Source of the DNA: Flectonema sp. DT1601 | Taxonomy: Eukaryota > Euglenozoa > Diplonemea > Diplonemida > Diplonemidae | Length of the DNA: 64,000 nt | Direction: 5' to 3' | NCBI GenBank assembly: GCA_964019425.1 | Contig: OZ025863.1 | Span: 379,501 to 443,500 of the forward strand | Shown here: in pieces, positions 47,801 to 59,494 of the stretch | Layout: the number at the start of each line of letters is the position of its first letter | How positions within the stretch are numbered: the first letter of the stretch is position 1 | Notes under the pieces: model-generated | What the model saw: only the letters and a program-made list of their open reading frames with translations | Database searches by the model: none | Told to the model about the DNA's origin: nothing | Program-made: the position numbers and the translations under genes

Positions 47801-50800
47801 TTACTTTGATCTTGTTGGATACTTCTGGATCTATTAACATGAACGGTCTCGATGTGGTCAAGGCATCAGTCATCAGCTACATTACTGAGCTCGAAAACAG
47901 GTTGACGGTGCAGCACTCTGTTGCAGTGTACGCCTTTGATGGTCGTAGAAACGCTGAAACCCTCCAGGTAATTATGGACTTCACTACCGACACTACTACT
48001 CTGAAGGCGAGAGTGCAACAGTGGAGCTGTGCCGAAGCAAACTTCTGCAGAGACTTTTCTACCAACTTGAACGGAGCAATGGTTGCCGCAGAAGCAATTC
48101 TACGAACAGAGGCCGGAGCTTTTGCATGGAGACAGCAGACATACCTCGTTCTATTCTCTGATGGTACTGATCAGGCTTCAGTTGTTAGTGATCAGGATGC
48201 CGTTACTCGTATGAATGAAGCCCGCGCTTCATACGGACTAACTGTCTACGCAGTTGCCTTAACTGGTGAGGATTCTGGTGGTAACGTTGGTGTGTTTACC
48301 AGTCACTTGACAGCTCTAAGTGCTGGTCCTCCTTTCGTTGCCAACACCTTCGCCCAGATTGGATTTCAGTTTAATCAAGTTGCCGCTGCTGTTGTCGCTG
48401 CTACTACTGCCGAGAACAACGCGTTCTACAGAATTGATTACTGCTCTCCAAAGCGTGCGGGTATGAGCACTGTAATTGTTGAGCTCAGATATGACGGTGG
48501 TACTATCAGATGGAGTAACACATTCGACGCATCGCAGTTTCAATGTGCTGGAGGAGCGTGTGCCAGATGTCTTACCAACAGAAGAGTGTACTCTTGTACT
48601 GATCAGCCAGCATTTGGACCAGGTGGAGGTGATCAACAGTTCTTTAGATGTGATACAGGAACACCTCCTGTTGTTAACAATGGGTTCTGTAAGTGTCCAT
48701 GTTCAGGAACATTCCCACCAGATAACACTCCTCAACCTACTATCACACAGCCACCTGTTACAACTGGTCCAACTATTGCTCCGTTTGGTGGGTCATTCGC
48801 TTCCCCAACAGGTGTGACTATCGCATCTCCGAATGGAGCAACAACCTACTACACGACTGATGGAACAGTACCAAGTTCTACTTCAACTGCCTACACTGGT
48901 CCATTCACAATCAGCAATCAGGGAGAGACTACTCTTCGTGCAATTTACGTTCTTAATGGTGCTCCTTCTGCTGTTTCAAGCGCTGTATTCGTGATTGGAA
49001 CTTCTACAGCCACTCCTACGCCACCAACAAGTACTTGTTCTTCTTTCACGGTTTCTGGATTTGCTCAATTAGCCACATTAAACGGTGCCTACAATGCGTA
49101 TGTTTTATTATTATTATTATTATTTTTTTTTCGCTTTTTCTTAAAACAAAAAAATCGAAGCATTTTTAAATAAACTGGTTTTCTCTTATAATTTTTTTTT
49201 TTTTCAAAAAAAAATCAAAAAATACAGTGACTCCACTAGAAATGTTGGTGCTCAGCAAACATTCTGGAAGACTACGAACGACTACTTTTTCTACTACTGC
49301 GCTTCTACTCTGAGATGGGAGATTGCTGCTGCGGTATGTTTTTGTAATGTTAGTGAATGACGTTGTACGATCTTTTTGTAATTTATATATAAAAAAAAAA
49401 AAAAAAACAGGCTTCGTACGCAACTGTTGCCACAGGAACTTGTGCAGCTGTAGCCACCTCAAACGTTCAGGCGCAATTGATGCAAGCGAGTTGGACTGAA
49501 ATCGTTTCTACTGGAAGTTCTCCAGTAACGATTGGTTTCACTTGTTCAACAACAACTACCAATCAGGTTCCAACCGGTGTCACATCTCAACCAAACATCG
49601 CGTTGTCAACAACTACTGGTGTTCAAACATTCCCAACCGTCTTTTCCAGTCTGTCTCCTGGAGCTGGTGAAACAGGAACTCAGACTCTGACTGCTGCCTG
49701 TACTGCAGTTCCTACAAATGTCGTAGCAGTAACTCCGTCAAACACCGTCTCGGGTACCATCGGTCTTACTGTTACTCCAATTACTGCTGGTACTGCTACT
49801 GTCACTTGTACATTTACTGATAACGGTTCACCAGCTGTATGTGTTATTTTATGTTATTCTTTAGAAGAGATGGATTAGATATTTGTTTTTTTTTTTTTCT
49901 CGTGTAAAAGTAACAACAACAACAACCACCCAACAGAGATCAGTAGCTCTGCAGACAATCGCTACGGTTAGTTCAGTTGTAGTGCCTAATATTACTCCAA
50001 TCCCAGTTGTTCCAAATACTAACTTCTTTGGTATTAAGATGGTGGTAAGGACTCCATTGGCTACTTTGAGTGAAAGTGCATTTGAGGCAGCTGTGTTGTC
50101 TCGCTTGCAAGGAGGTGGTGTTGCAGCATCTGCTGTTTCGGTTAACTACATCTGTCCGTTAGCAGCTTGCCCAAACATTGTTGGATGCCCTGCAACTGTT
50201 GCATTAAGGGCAGCTGCTGGATGTCGTGAGGGGGGATCAGCTACTGAAAGAGATGCTCAGCTACTTCAGGCCAGTGATAATGTTGTTGATTTCGGGTTTA
50301 CTACAGTGAACGCAGCTGGTTCTACAGCAAAGTACAACGAGTTAGTTGCCGCAAACACGTTATTTAACCAACAGCTTGCCTGCACTACTTGCTCCCTCGC
50401 TCCTTTCAGCCCACAATCTTCGCAGCTTTCACAGTACAACCCAACTGTGTCGATTACACAACAGCCAATAGTAAACAACAGGTTGTACGGAATTAGAATG
50501 CTTCTAAGAAACTTATTAGCTGCCTTCAACAGGGATAACTTTGCAGCAGCTGTTCTGCAAGCACTTCGTAATGGAGGACAGACTGATGTGACTGGTATTG
50601 TTGTTAACTGGGCATGTCCAGCTTCGGCTTGCGGACTCAACACAAACAACTGCCCAACAACTACAGCTGCCAGAGCCACTGCAGGATGTAATAATTACGT
50701 TGCTGGAAGAGGTGTAGAGGTTCTTCAGGCGGTTGCGACTGATGTGATTACTGATTTTAATACCTTGAGAACAGGAGTTGTTCCTGACCTCACCAGTAAC

Positions 50801-51361
50801 ACAAACTCGAATACAATTCTTCAACAACAGCTTTCTTGTGTAAACACTGGTGTGAACTGTCCATTGGCTCCATTCAATCCACAGTCTACTACTACTTACC
50901 AACCTGTAGTTAACACTAATCCACCAACTGTATTATTTACACCAACTCCAACTCCAAGTCCAGGTGGTGGTGGTTTGGAAGATTGGGAAATAGCTCTGAT
51001 TGTTATTGGATCATTGTTGGGACTGTGTTGTTGTTTAGCTCTCGCTTGGTACTTCTGTTTCAGAAAGAAGAAGAACAAGAGAAACAATGATAAGGAAATG
51101 AACTACCCACCACCACAACACATGCAATCAAGAGGAGCGTCGACTGGATCCTACGATGAATATTACACAACAGATTATCCATCTTACTCATACGCGACAG
51201 AGGTCTTTGAGCCACACGACAGAGTAAAAGCTTTATACATCGACGGGCAATGGTACGATGGAGAGATTGCTGGTCAGTCTCCTGACGGAAGTTACGAGAT
51301 CAAGTGGGCAGATGGTCAACATTCCGAAGGAATTCCAGGCCACCAAATCCAACGCATCTAG
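44824..51361 (+). CDS. vWA-domain receptor, copy C (transmembrane, cytoplasmic Tudor/SH3-like domain; four exons)
   Basis: Exons 44824-49097, 49228-49333, 49411-49836 and 49937-51361 join in frame to give 2076 residues. The N-terminal part parallels copies A and B: signal peptide, then three vWA domains with Cys-rich modules. Here all three metal sites look intact: DLSKS (117-121), DMSGS, and DTSGS (about 999) with FSDGTDQ. Next come a chitobiase-C-terminal-like domain (about 1318-1395, YYTTDGTVPSS), a module with NGAYN and FFYYCASTLRWEI split by introns, beta-rich Thr/Ser sequence, and two tandem ~130-residue Cys-containing repeats (GIKMVVRTPLA and GIRMLLRNLLA) that look SEA-like. A transmembrane helix lies at about 1952-1977, followed by KKKNKR, a Tyr-rich segment, and a 45-residue Tudor/SH3-like domain (DRVKALYIDGQWYDGEIAG...). 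It looks like a signalling version of the family: binding outside, a protein-interaction module inside. Confidence 0.88.
49098..49227 (+). other. Intron 1 of vWA copy C
   Basis: Phase 2, GTATGTTTT...AATACAG. GC at the end of exon 1 joins T of exon 2 to give Ala, continuing NGAYN-ADSTRNVG. A T tract is followed by an A-rich stretch before the acceptor. Confidence 0.85.
49334..49410 (+). other. Intron 2 of vWA copy C
   Basis: Phase 0, 77 bases, GTATGTTTTTG...; the last 18 bases before the acceptor are a pure A run plus CAG. The frame continues IAAA-ASYATV. Confidence 0.85.
49837..49936 (+). other. Intron 3 of vWA copy C
   Basis: Phase 0, 100 bases, GTATGTGTT..., with a T tract (49887-49898) followed by (AAC)n-CACCCAACAG. 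The frame continues GSPA-RSVALQT. Confidence 0.85.
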
Positions 51362-51886
51362 TCAGTTTGACTTTTACACGTTGCTTTTTTAACTTGTATT
51401 CGCCTATATATATGCTAACTGCTGTTTTTTTTTTTTTTTTTTTTTTTTCCCTCCTTTTTTTGTTGTTGTAAAAAAGGTTTTCTTCCTGTCCGGTTTGAAA
51501 AAAAAAAAAAAAATAAAAAAAAAATTCCTCTGCCTTCTACCTTCGAGTAAACCTTTTTTGTCGATGTTTATTGTTGTGTAGCATTACATTCCCTAAATTA
51601 ATTGTTTTTTTTTATTTTTATGTTATCCTTTTTTTTTTCTTTTCTTTTTCATAAAAAACCTTGGTTCTGAAGAAGTGGATTTCCTTCTTCTTTTGTTTGT
51701 TTTTTTTATTTTTTATTTTTTTTTTTTGTTCCCTTATTGTTTTTTTCCCGTCGTCACTTATTATTCTCTGAGATCACATATTCTGCAAAGAAAATGAAAA
51801 ATTTCAAAAGTAAAAAGTACCAGTAGAGAAGTTAGAAAAATGTGTACTACAGGTTGGTAAAAAAAAAAAAAAAGTCCTTCTACCGC

Positions 51887-51982
51887 AGCATTTGGGGATC
51901 CCTCAGAAGAGCCACTCGGTACTCTTTGAGTGTCTACCTAACCGATACTCGGTGGTCTGATGGAATTGATAACTGACTAAAA
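51887..51982 (+). repeat. Dispersed 95-bp repeat, copy 2
   Basis: It matches 3120-3215 with about five substitutions. The core is GGTACTCTTTGAGTGTCTAC, then CTAACCGATACTCGGT and GATAACTGACTAAAA. See copy 1. Confidence 0.6.
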
Positions 51983-52216
51983 TAGCCAAACGATGGTCTT
52001 CTTATTTTTCTTATACCTTGCCCTTCAAAAAGGAGAGCCATACTCTGCTTCCTTATATCGTTTCTTGCCTTTGGTGAGGGAGCGATGATTTGTGTTCATA
52101 ATCCTCATGCCTCTGCGGTCTTGTTTTGCGTTTGAGAGACGCTTTTTAAAAAAAAAAAAAAAAAAGAGACTGCAGCCCCGCCTTTACGAATCTTGTCTGT
52201 ATATATGTTTGTTAGA

Positions 52217-52352
52217 TCCCCCAAGTAATTCGTCGACAAGTAGGGCAAAAGTAACAAGAGAAGTTAGTTTCGTGCAACGTGAGATTGGAGAGGCGAGTAA
52301 TTTGAATTTTGTAGACAATCGTCGTGATGGCTTTATGGTGGTACACATGTAA
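52217..52352 (+). other. Possible terminal exon or decayed coding fragment
   Basis: After an acceptor-like TGTTTGTTAG (AG at 52215-52216), a frame reads PPSNSSTSRAKVTREV, then FVQREIGEASNLNF and DNRRDGFMVVHM to a TAA at 52350-52352. Composition is protein-like and free of homopolymer codons, unlike the neighbouring frames. A short ATG frame at about 51993-52074 ending TTG|GTGAGG could be an upstream exon, but it does not join in phase. I cannot complete a gene. Confidence 0.2.
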
Positions 52353-52892
52353 TCAGGTGCTTCTGGTGATGAATTCGGAGAATGAAGTAAAATATTGACG
52401 CGTGAACGGCAATAACAAAAGAAATGAAATAATTTAAGGAGAAAAAAAAAAAAATCCAAATGGGTTGATATGACATTTTTATTTAACGTCTTTTAAGACA
52501 CCTGCACCTAGTAACAAGGGTGGCATAGAGCTTTTATTGATATTAAGAGGGGGAAGTCTTCCATTAGCTTCCTCTTTCCCCTTCCCGTTTCTGTTTCGTT
52601 TAAGAAACAATCATTGCGTAGTATTAGTGACCTTCCCCTTACAGAAGGGGAATTCCAGTAGGGATGAGTCCTCGTGTCATTACAAGTTAGCTTCACATGG
52701 CACGGGTTGATATTTTTAAAGTCAATTTAAAAAGCTGGAGAAGAGGCTGGGTCTTGACGATTTCCTTTTTTATTCTTTTTTCTTCTTCTTTTTTTTCTTC
52801 TTTTTTTTTTTTTTTTCCCCCTCCTCGTTTTCGTTTTTGGGGAGAAAAAAAAAGAGAAAAAAGAGAAGGATCAAAACGGGCAGAGAGGTGAT

Positions 52893-52933
<41 letters not shown>

Positions 52934-52987
52934 AACACAAAAAAATTAAAAAAAAAAAAAAAATGAAATATAAAAAAGAAAACACAA

Positions 52988-53019
<32 letters not shown>

Positions 53020-54565
53020 AACTCGTTTCTTCCCCCATACGTTCCCATTCTCGCTATCCCCAATATTATCCAAACTGTTGCCCCTTTGTGGTAGCTTAGT
53101 AGTAAATTATGTAGCCTTATTTCTTCCTGTAGTTGTAGGTCGTCCCTATTCTTTTCAGCCCAATATTTCCCCCCTGTCCAACCCCAATACCGTATCTGCC
53201 CCAGCTTTGTCAACATTTTGTGTTTTTTTTTTTATTTTATTCCCTTGTCTTCCCCTATTTTTATTTATTTATATATTTTTTTTTTTTTTTATCTGCCATG
53301 TTGCTGCCAAGCTCCTCGAGTATTTCCCCAAATAGCGCATTCGGAATATACCCACGGAGATTACCTTCGTCCGTGTAGGTTATGTTTTCTCAGAAAAGTT
53401 TTTTTCTTCAATTTTTTCCTTTTTTTTTTTTTGGTTTGACTTTGTTTTTTAAATTTTTTTTTTTTTTTATATAATTTTTGGTTGTTGATCATTTCAGACA
53501 CCAAATATCGAGAACAAGAAGCGAAGGGGAAAAAAAAAAAAAAAGAATGAACAAAATAAAAAAAAGAAAAAGAAAAAAGGGAGGAAAGGAAAAGAATAAA
53601 AAAGGAACATGCGCCGCACACCAGGACGAAGGTACAGTGAACGCTTAGAGGGGCACACATTCATGAGGTCGGTTCACTGGAGGAAGGCTTGGTACTTATT
53701 ACTGCGTGGTGATTAGTTTTGTACTCATAGCTGCACTCAAAAAAAAAAAAAAAAAAGTAATGCAAAGGGAGGGAAATACATACCTGTTGCGACGTATTCC
53801 CTGGGAAGTCTTGGCAGGCGAACATGTTCTCCCTTCCCCTCATCAGGAGGTGGAAAAAAAAAAAAAAAAAAAAAAAATGAATAATAAATTAGTTAAAAAC
53901 AAACTTGTTCTTTTTCCAACTGTGACAATATAACCTTTAGTACATATGTTCACCTTCCCCACATCCCCTATTATGATGTTAGCCTGTTCTTTTCCTCCCT
54001 CTTACCCACTTTCCCCCTTCTCTTTGATCGATCCTCACCCAGTAACGTTTGTTATTTGGGTGGACGATATTCACATGAAAAAAAAAAAAAAAAAAAAAAA
54101 AACGCGGGGGTCAAAGATAAATTGGAATCTTTCATAATCAAAAAGAAATTCTATTCCTTCAAAAAAAATCACGGATATTATTTATGTCGTGACCCGGAAT
54201 TGAACTGGGGAATCAATCGTAGCAGGTTTACTGTGGTTATATTGTTTTGAATCAACAAAAAAAAAAAAAATAAAGGAAACACTACAGAGTTAATCAAAGA
54301 AAGCTAGATTCTGGGAGTGGAGGAATAAAAAGAAGGAAAAAAAAAAAAAAAAAATTTAATGCTGAAGGAGTAGTTGCTGAACCGTCGGTTGAGGGATCAG
54401 GTGCCGTGGCTTATATGTTCATTTCTCTGTGCTTCTGTTTTTATTATTCGCTGTTTTGTTTTGCAGCTGGAAAATCGCTTTGCTGCTTTGTATCACAGCA
54501 TATTAGTCGATCGTGGATCCCCTCCCTCCTCTCAATTAGTGTCGCTCCCCTCTTGTACAACACTG

Positions 54566-57500
54566 ATGGATTCCTCGGGAAAAATGCCTATTCGTTTATT
54601 CGATTACAGGCAGGGAGGTGGTGTGAATGGAGATGATCAGAATGGTGAGCACAAACTCTTTCGCTAAAAGAACATTATCAAAACCAAAAACGTAGGTACA
54701 CAAACTGTAGCAGTATAACGCTATAGCACTACGATGGTTTTTTTTTTTTTTTTTTTGATAATGCCAGGTAGCTTTTTTTTTTTCTCTCTCATTCTCCTTT
54801 TTCTATCGCTTTCTTGGTTGTTTTTTTTTTTCTCACTACACCGTGACTGTTGCGAGAGAGTATTTGTCGTTTTTTGTTTCGTGAAAGGATAACTCGTCCC
54901 TCGGAAGACCCCCCCAAAAAAAAAAAAAAAAAAAAAAACCTTTTTTTTTTTTATCTTTTATGTTGTTATTACCGTGCAGGTGCCTCATACTAGTGGCTGA
55001 TTTCACGCCGTCGTTGGGCTTTTCTCAGGAGGGCCTTATAATTAGGGAATAAGAAAAATTGTAATTTTAAACATCTAAACATTTTAAACTTGTTTAGCTT
55101 TGCAATTTTTACTACTTCTCGGAAATATCTTTTAAAAAGTCGATGTAGTCAGTTTTTTCGCGAATTATTTATTGGTTTTTCACGGCCTCCCACCGCTCTT
55201 GAGTAATCTATCTTGCCATGTGTTCGATGGCTCACTTGTTCCCAACCCATTCCAGTCCAGTTCCCCATTCTTGTTTTTCATTTATTATTTTTTTTTTTTG
55301 AAAAAAATTGTAGTTCACCGCCCCTCCTCTTGTGTTACATTCGTATTGCGTAATTTTCATTTTTTTTCCTTTGTTTTTTACAACAGGCGGTTAAGTAAAA
55401 GATGAACTTGTGAAAAAGATTGTTTAATTACAAAAAAAAAAAAAAAAAAAAAGGTATTATAATGCTAACGATTTATTTTGTTATAAAGATACACAAAAAG
55501 AGGAAATGGTCCGCCTCGCAGTTGTTCTGACTGCAGCCATCGCGACGATGGTGCTAATCGCATTGGCAGGGATGTGGGTACCATCTGCAGTCATGTCAAG
55601 AGCCGCGTTGGTATCAGCTGCTGAAGATCAGCTGAAAAGCAGCGTGTCTCTACTTGGTCCTCGTATCGTTTCTATCATGCAAGATGCTTCGAAGATGGGA
55701 AACATTATGGAAACGTATTGGAATATTGTAATAGCGAGAAATCAAACGGAACCAATTGATTATTTGTATGAAACTTTTGGTGAAGCTTTATGGGGAATAT
55801 CCTTTCACAATACTCAATTCGCAGCTGTGTCATTTATAGTCCAACTCTCTCAAGAGACTATACAGACGACTTCAAGACGAGAGTGTCTTCCTCTTCAGAG
55901 CACAGATGCGATGTGGGTTGGTGCTCAGGTTACTTCAAGGCATTGGGGGGAATCTGATCTAGTCAAAGGATCAAGAAATTGGATGAATCCATTGGAAGCA
56001 CTTGTAAGTTTAGGTGATAGCTATGACTGTGGTACAGATCCAACAGAAAATCAAGTTTTCTCGAATGCCCCTAGTTGGGATAAAGGATTCTTTGCAGTCG
56101 GCATATCCAACACCACAGTTAGACTAATGCAGCGACCACTCATCATACCTGGAAAACCGAATCTTAAAGCAAAAGCAACTATTGCAGTCACCGTCACAGT
56201 CGGTGATTACCACCCACCTGGATACGATTCCTTCACTACAGCTAACGACTTACTTGTTGAAGCAGCTGCTAACTCTAAACTTGAAGAGACTTTTATACTC
56301 GTTGATGACTCTGGTCGATTACTCGCAACGTCGAGTAGCAATCAGAAAACAGATCTTTACAGTTCTAATGGTGTTTTAGCTGGTCTCACTATGATAAATA
56401 ATGCGTCTCAGGTGCTATCACCGTCTCTTGAAGTAGGAAATCACTTTGTTGATACCTGGTGTAACAATGGTGTTTGTGAGCTTGAAGCGGTTCCATCACT
56501 GTTCGAAACACAAGGGTTTACAGTGTCGTCGAGATTTTTAGTCGACGATCTGGCTGTAAATTTGAATTTGTTATTGCTTTGTGTGGTTCAAACTTCAGAT
56601 GTTGTTCATGAAGCAAACAGAATGAACATCCAACTCGCGATCGTCGGATGCATTGTAATTGTAGTCACAATACTATCGGCTATTGCGTTGGGAATGAGAG
56701 CAGCTAGTCCGATCATTAATTTTTCAAATTGCATTCACTTGGCGGCTGATTTACAATCTTTAGAAGAGATCAGAGATCGCAAAACCAACGGTTTCGTAGC
56801 AGAACTAACAGACATGAATGAATCTCTCATAAAATTAGTATTAAAGCTTATTGAATACCGAACCTATTTACCTGCATCGATGGTCGCAACAATTAACTCC
56901 GATGCTCAACCTGAACAGGCATTTTCAATGTCATTTAGCGACTCAAATAACTCAAAGGGTTCAGCAGATGCTGGTATGAACAGATCGGGTAGTAGAGCTC
57001 AATTAACTTCAATAAAAGACCCTCGTATGTCAGTATCAACTCAATGCTCAATGATCTCGAGAAATGCTTCTGTAATGATTACTTCTGTTGATGCTTTTCA
57101 TGCTGCGATGAATACTGAAAGACCTGAGAAAGTCGTACTTGAATTTGCAACATATATAACAATATTTACGGATAGTGTTCAGGGTACGAAGGGTACTCTT
57201 GATAGGTTTAATGGAGATAGAGTGTATATATCGTGGAATACCTCACAAGTTCCAGTAAGCGGTCACTCAGTCGCTGCCATGAGGACCGCTTGTCAGGTTA
57301 GAGATCGCTTCGTGAAACATACATCAACCATATTCAAGGGAGTAATGGGGATCGGTGTCACTACTGGTAAGATAACATCTGGCAATGCTGGTAATAAATT
57401 AATTCGTGGATTTACTGTTTGTGGTCTCACTGTTCATATTTGCTTGGGATTAGCAAAGCTAACAGCACAGCGATGCGGGACATCAATCATGTGTGATACG

Positions 57501-57836
57501 GGTTGTCACAGAGAGAGTGCAGTTCATTTTGATACTTTACCGTACGGAATTGTATCATCAGAATACTTTAAAAGCACAACTCATATGGTATTCGAACCAG
57601 CTATGTCTGCTAACTTAGAATGGATGTACGAACTTTCCAACGCATTCGGAGTTGAAGGTCTTCTTCAAGCCATCGACCAGTCCGACTGGGAAGCAGTCCA
57701 AGAGAAGTACCTAACTGCTTATGTAAATTGTATGAAACAGAAACTTCCATTTGCTCAGGGTCGAATTGATGCTATAAACGCAAAGGCTAAAGAAGGTAAT
57801 TGGGTTAGTGAACTTTTTAACGCAGATGTGTCGTAG
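54566..57836 (+). CDS. Receptor-type class III nucleotidyl cyclase homologue, probably catalytically degenerate (two exons)
   Basis: Exon 1 (54566-54644, MDSSGKMPIRLFDYRQ...DDQN) joins exon 2 (55489-57836) across a split Asp codon, giving 808 residues. Residues 33-57 form the first membrane helix. About 60-400 is an extracellular sensor with a Cache-like look (FILVDDSGRLLATSSS), Cys residues and glycosylation sites. About 404-430 is the second helix. Then come a coiled segment ending LIEYRTYLP, as often precedes protist cyclase domains, and a class III cyclase homology domain (about 550-700). In that domain NGDRVYISW keeps one metal Asp. The usual FSDIVGF Asp position reads ITSVDAF, and the VNxAxRL Asn and Arg positions read VHICLGL, so catalysis is unlikely. 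It may regulate a partner or act as a ligand-gated scaffold. Starting at 55506 would give only 776 residues and lose the cytoplasmic N-terminus. Confidence 0.85.
54645..55488 (+). other. Intron of the cyclase-like gene
   Basis: Phase 1, 844 bases. The donor AATG|GTGAGC and acceptor TTGTTATAAAG|AT restore GAT (Asp) and keep the frame open from the upstream ATG into the main exon. It is full of T and A runs and contains no other coding-like segment. Confidence 0.7.
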
Positions 57837-58958
57837 ATTTTTCATTGTGAGTTTTAGTTTTTTGTATCACAACGATCAGAGATCAAAAAAAAAAAAGACA
57901 CGTTTTTTTTTGTGTGAACTGAAACTTTTGTTTTCTAAACAAAAGCTTGTCTGATATTGTAGAAAAGAGTTGACGCATTCTCTTATTAGTTCCAACGATG
58001 TCTTTTTTACTGTTTTTTCTCAACGAGCTAACCTTCACGTAGTCCTGTGTCTTCATTCAAAGTCGCATCCGTTTTTTTTTTTTTTTTTCCTCAGTTTCGG
58101 TTTACGCTAAGGCTTCCGTCTTTCTTCTCGGTTTTCAACTTTATAACTCTCTATGTTTTAAAGTTCATTTAACTGGTTTTCTTTGTTGTTTAAACAATTA
58201 CCCCCCTCTTTTTTTTTTCTTCTAGAGCTCAATAAATAATAATAGACCAGTCAGTTTAAAAAAACAACTGAATGTGGTTACTCACCTACACCCTTTAAAA
58301 AAAAAAAAAAAAAGATGTATGTCCGTTGACAGTTTCAAGCAAAAGTTCTTTTTTTTTTTTTTTTTTTTTATCTTAACGAGACCATGTATGGTTCTGTGTT
58401 TCTTGCAGAATGAAAAAAACTTTTAAAAAAAAAAAAAAAAAAAAAAAGTCATTCGGATTAAAATTATTTTTTAAAACGCACAGATAGAATCCTGTCACAC
58501 GGAGGTACGTCGCCGACCATAAGAAATAAAGGCCTTTTTTTCAGTTTTGAATAGTTTCTTCTCCGACTACGTTGGTACAAAAAAACTGTTCGGAGGATGA
58601 AAGCCTTATTTTTTTTTTCGTTGAACGCAGACTGAAACGTGTCACACAGGGAGGGAAAAATAAATCATGATCGTAAGAAATAACGGCTTTTTCAATCAAG
58701 TTTTTTTACTCAAAAAAGGAAGGAATATTTTTTTTTTTGTAAAAAAGCCCAAAGTCTCTTTTACGATCAATTGTCTGTTGAGAAGAAGAAATTATTGTCA
58801 TTTTAATAGATTGTCGTTGTGCACTACTAATTGGAAAACCGAAGTAAGCCAGACACACAATTCCAATTTATGGGGATTGAGTCTCTTCTGTTTGCTGGGA
58901 AATCGGAGCCAAAGGGGTATTTCAACTACAAACTTACTCTAGTTTTTTTTACATATTG

Positions 58959-58991
<33 letters not shown>

Positions 58992-59270
58992 CTTATTTTT
59001 TACATCAAAGCTTCATTCGATAGAAACGTGTATCACTATTATTAGGATGTCTCTAAGCTCAAAAGAGACATATAATTCCAAAAAAAAAAAAAAAAAAAAA
59101 AATCGAGTCTCTGACTGCTGGACATTCAAACTTAGACGATGCATCCACAGGACTTGTGGGACCACTCTGTCGATTATTTTGATATGTTGGGTAACCAACT
59201 TTCTTGAGATGTCTGTGCTGGAGGGAATTGAACATCACGACCTCCCCCCCCCCCCTCTTCCCTTAGTCAC

Positions 59271-59350
59271 TGTATTTAAAACTAATGTTAAATTATCTTT
59301 ATGTTTTTATGATACAACACAGTTGTAATTTTTACAAAATCGAACATACA
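59271..59350 (+). repeat. Dispersed 80-bp repeat, second copy of 1766-1846
   Basis: TGTATTTAAAACTAATGTTAAATTATC through AAAATCGAACATAC matches 1766-1846 at all but about one position. Both copies are bordered by C-rich tracts. Confidence 0.65.
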
Positions 59351-59494
59351 ACCCCCCCTCTTCCAAATTATATCATAAAATTACTAATTGTTTTATTAGT
59401 TAAAATTTATTTTTTTGATAGCAATACAAAATTATTTATATTTATATATCACTTATAAATATGATACAAAAATTATTTATTACCCCCCTTCTGA

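Larger units (their letters stand above)
51362..54565 (+). other. Intergenic region plus 5' leader of the cyclase-like gene, 3.2 kb
   Basis: 51362-51880 is low-complexity DNA with T and A runs. It includes the dispersed repeat copy 2 (51887-51982), a possible exon (52217-52352), and very long homopolymers at 52891-52927 and 52991-53018. An acceptor TTTTGTTTTGCAG (AG at 54465-54466) begins the cyclase-like gene's first visible exon 100 bases before its ATG. A weak tRNA-like T-arm on the minus strand near 54187-54210 is not counted. Confidence 0.6.

Noticed and set aside
52697-53660. Several short frames on both strands encoding Phe, Lys or Ser runs
   Set aside because: They are translations of homopolymer and pyrimidine tracts, without domains, plausible starts or codon structure. 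The same applies to similar frames at 1656-2170, 4222-4437, 10103-10402, 11727-11919, 18103-18992, 19804-20061 and 61258-61532.
54187-54210. tRNA-like T-arm on the minus strand
   Set aside because: CCCCAGTTCAATTCCGGGT resembles a T-arm, but no D-arm, anticodon arm or matching 5' acceptor strand can be found.
59190-59245. Second weak B-box-like TGTTCAATTCC on the minus strand
   Set aside because: No A-box in the right place and no fold; probably chance or part of a degenerate repeat.
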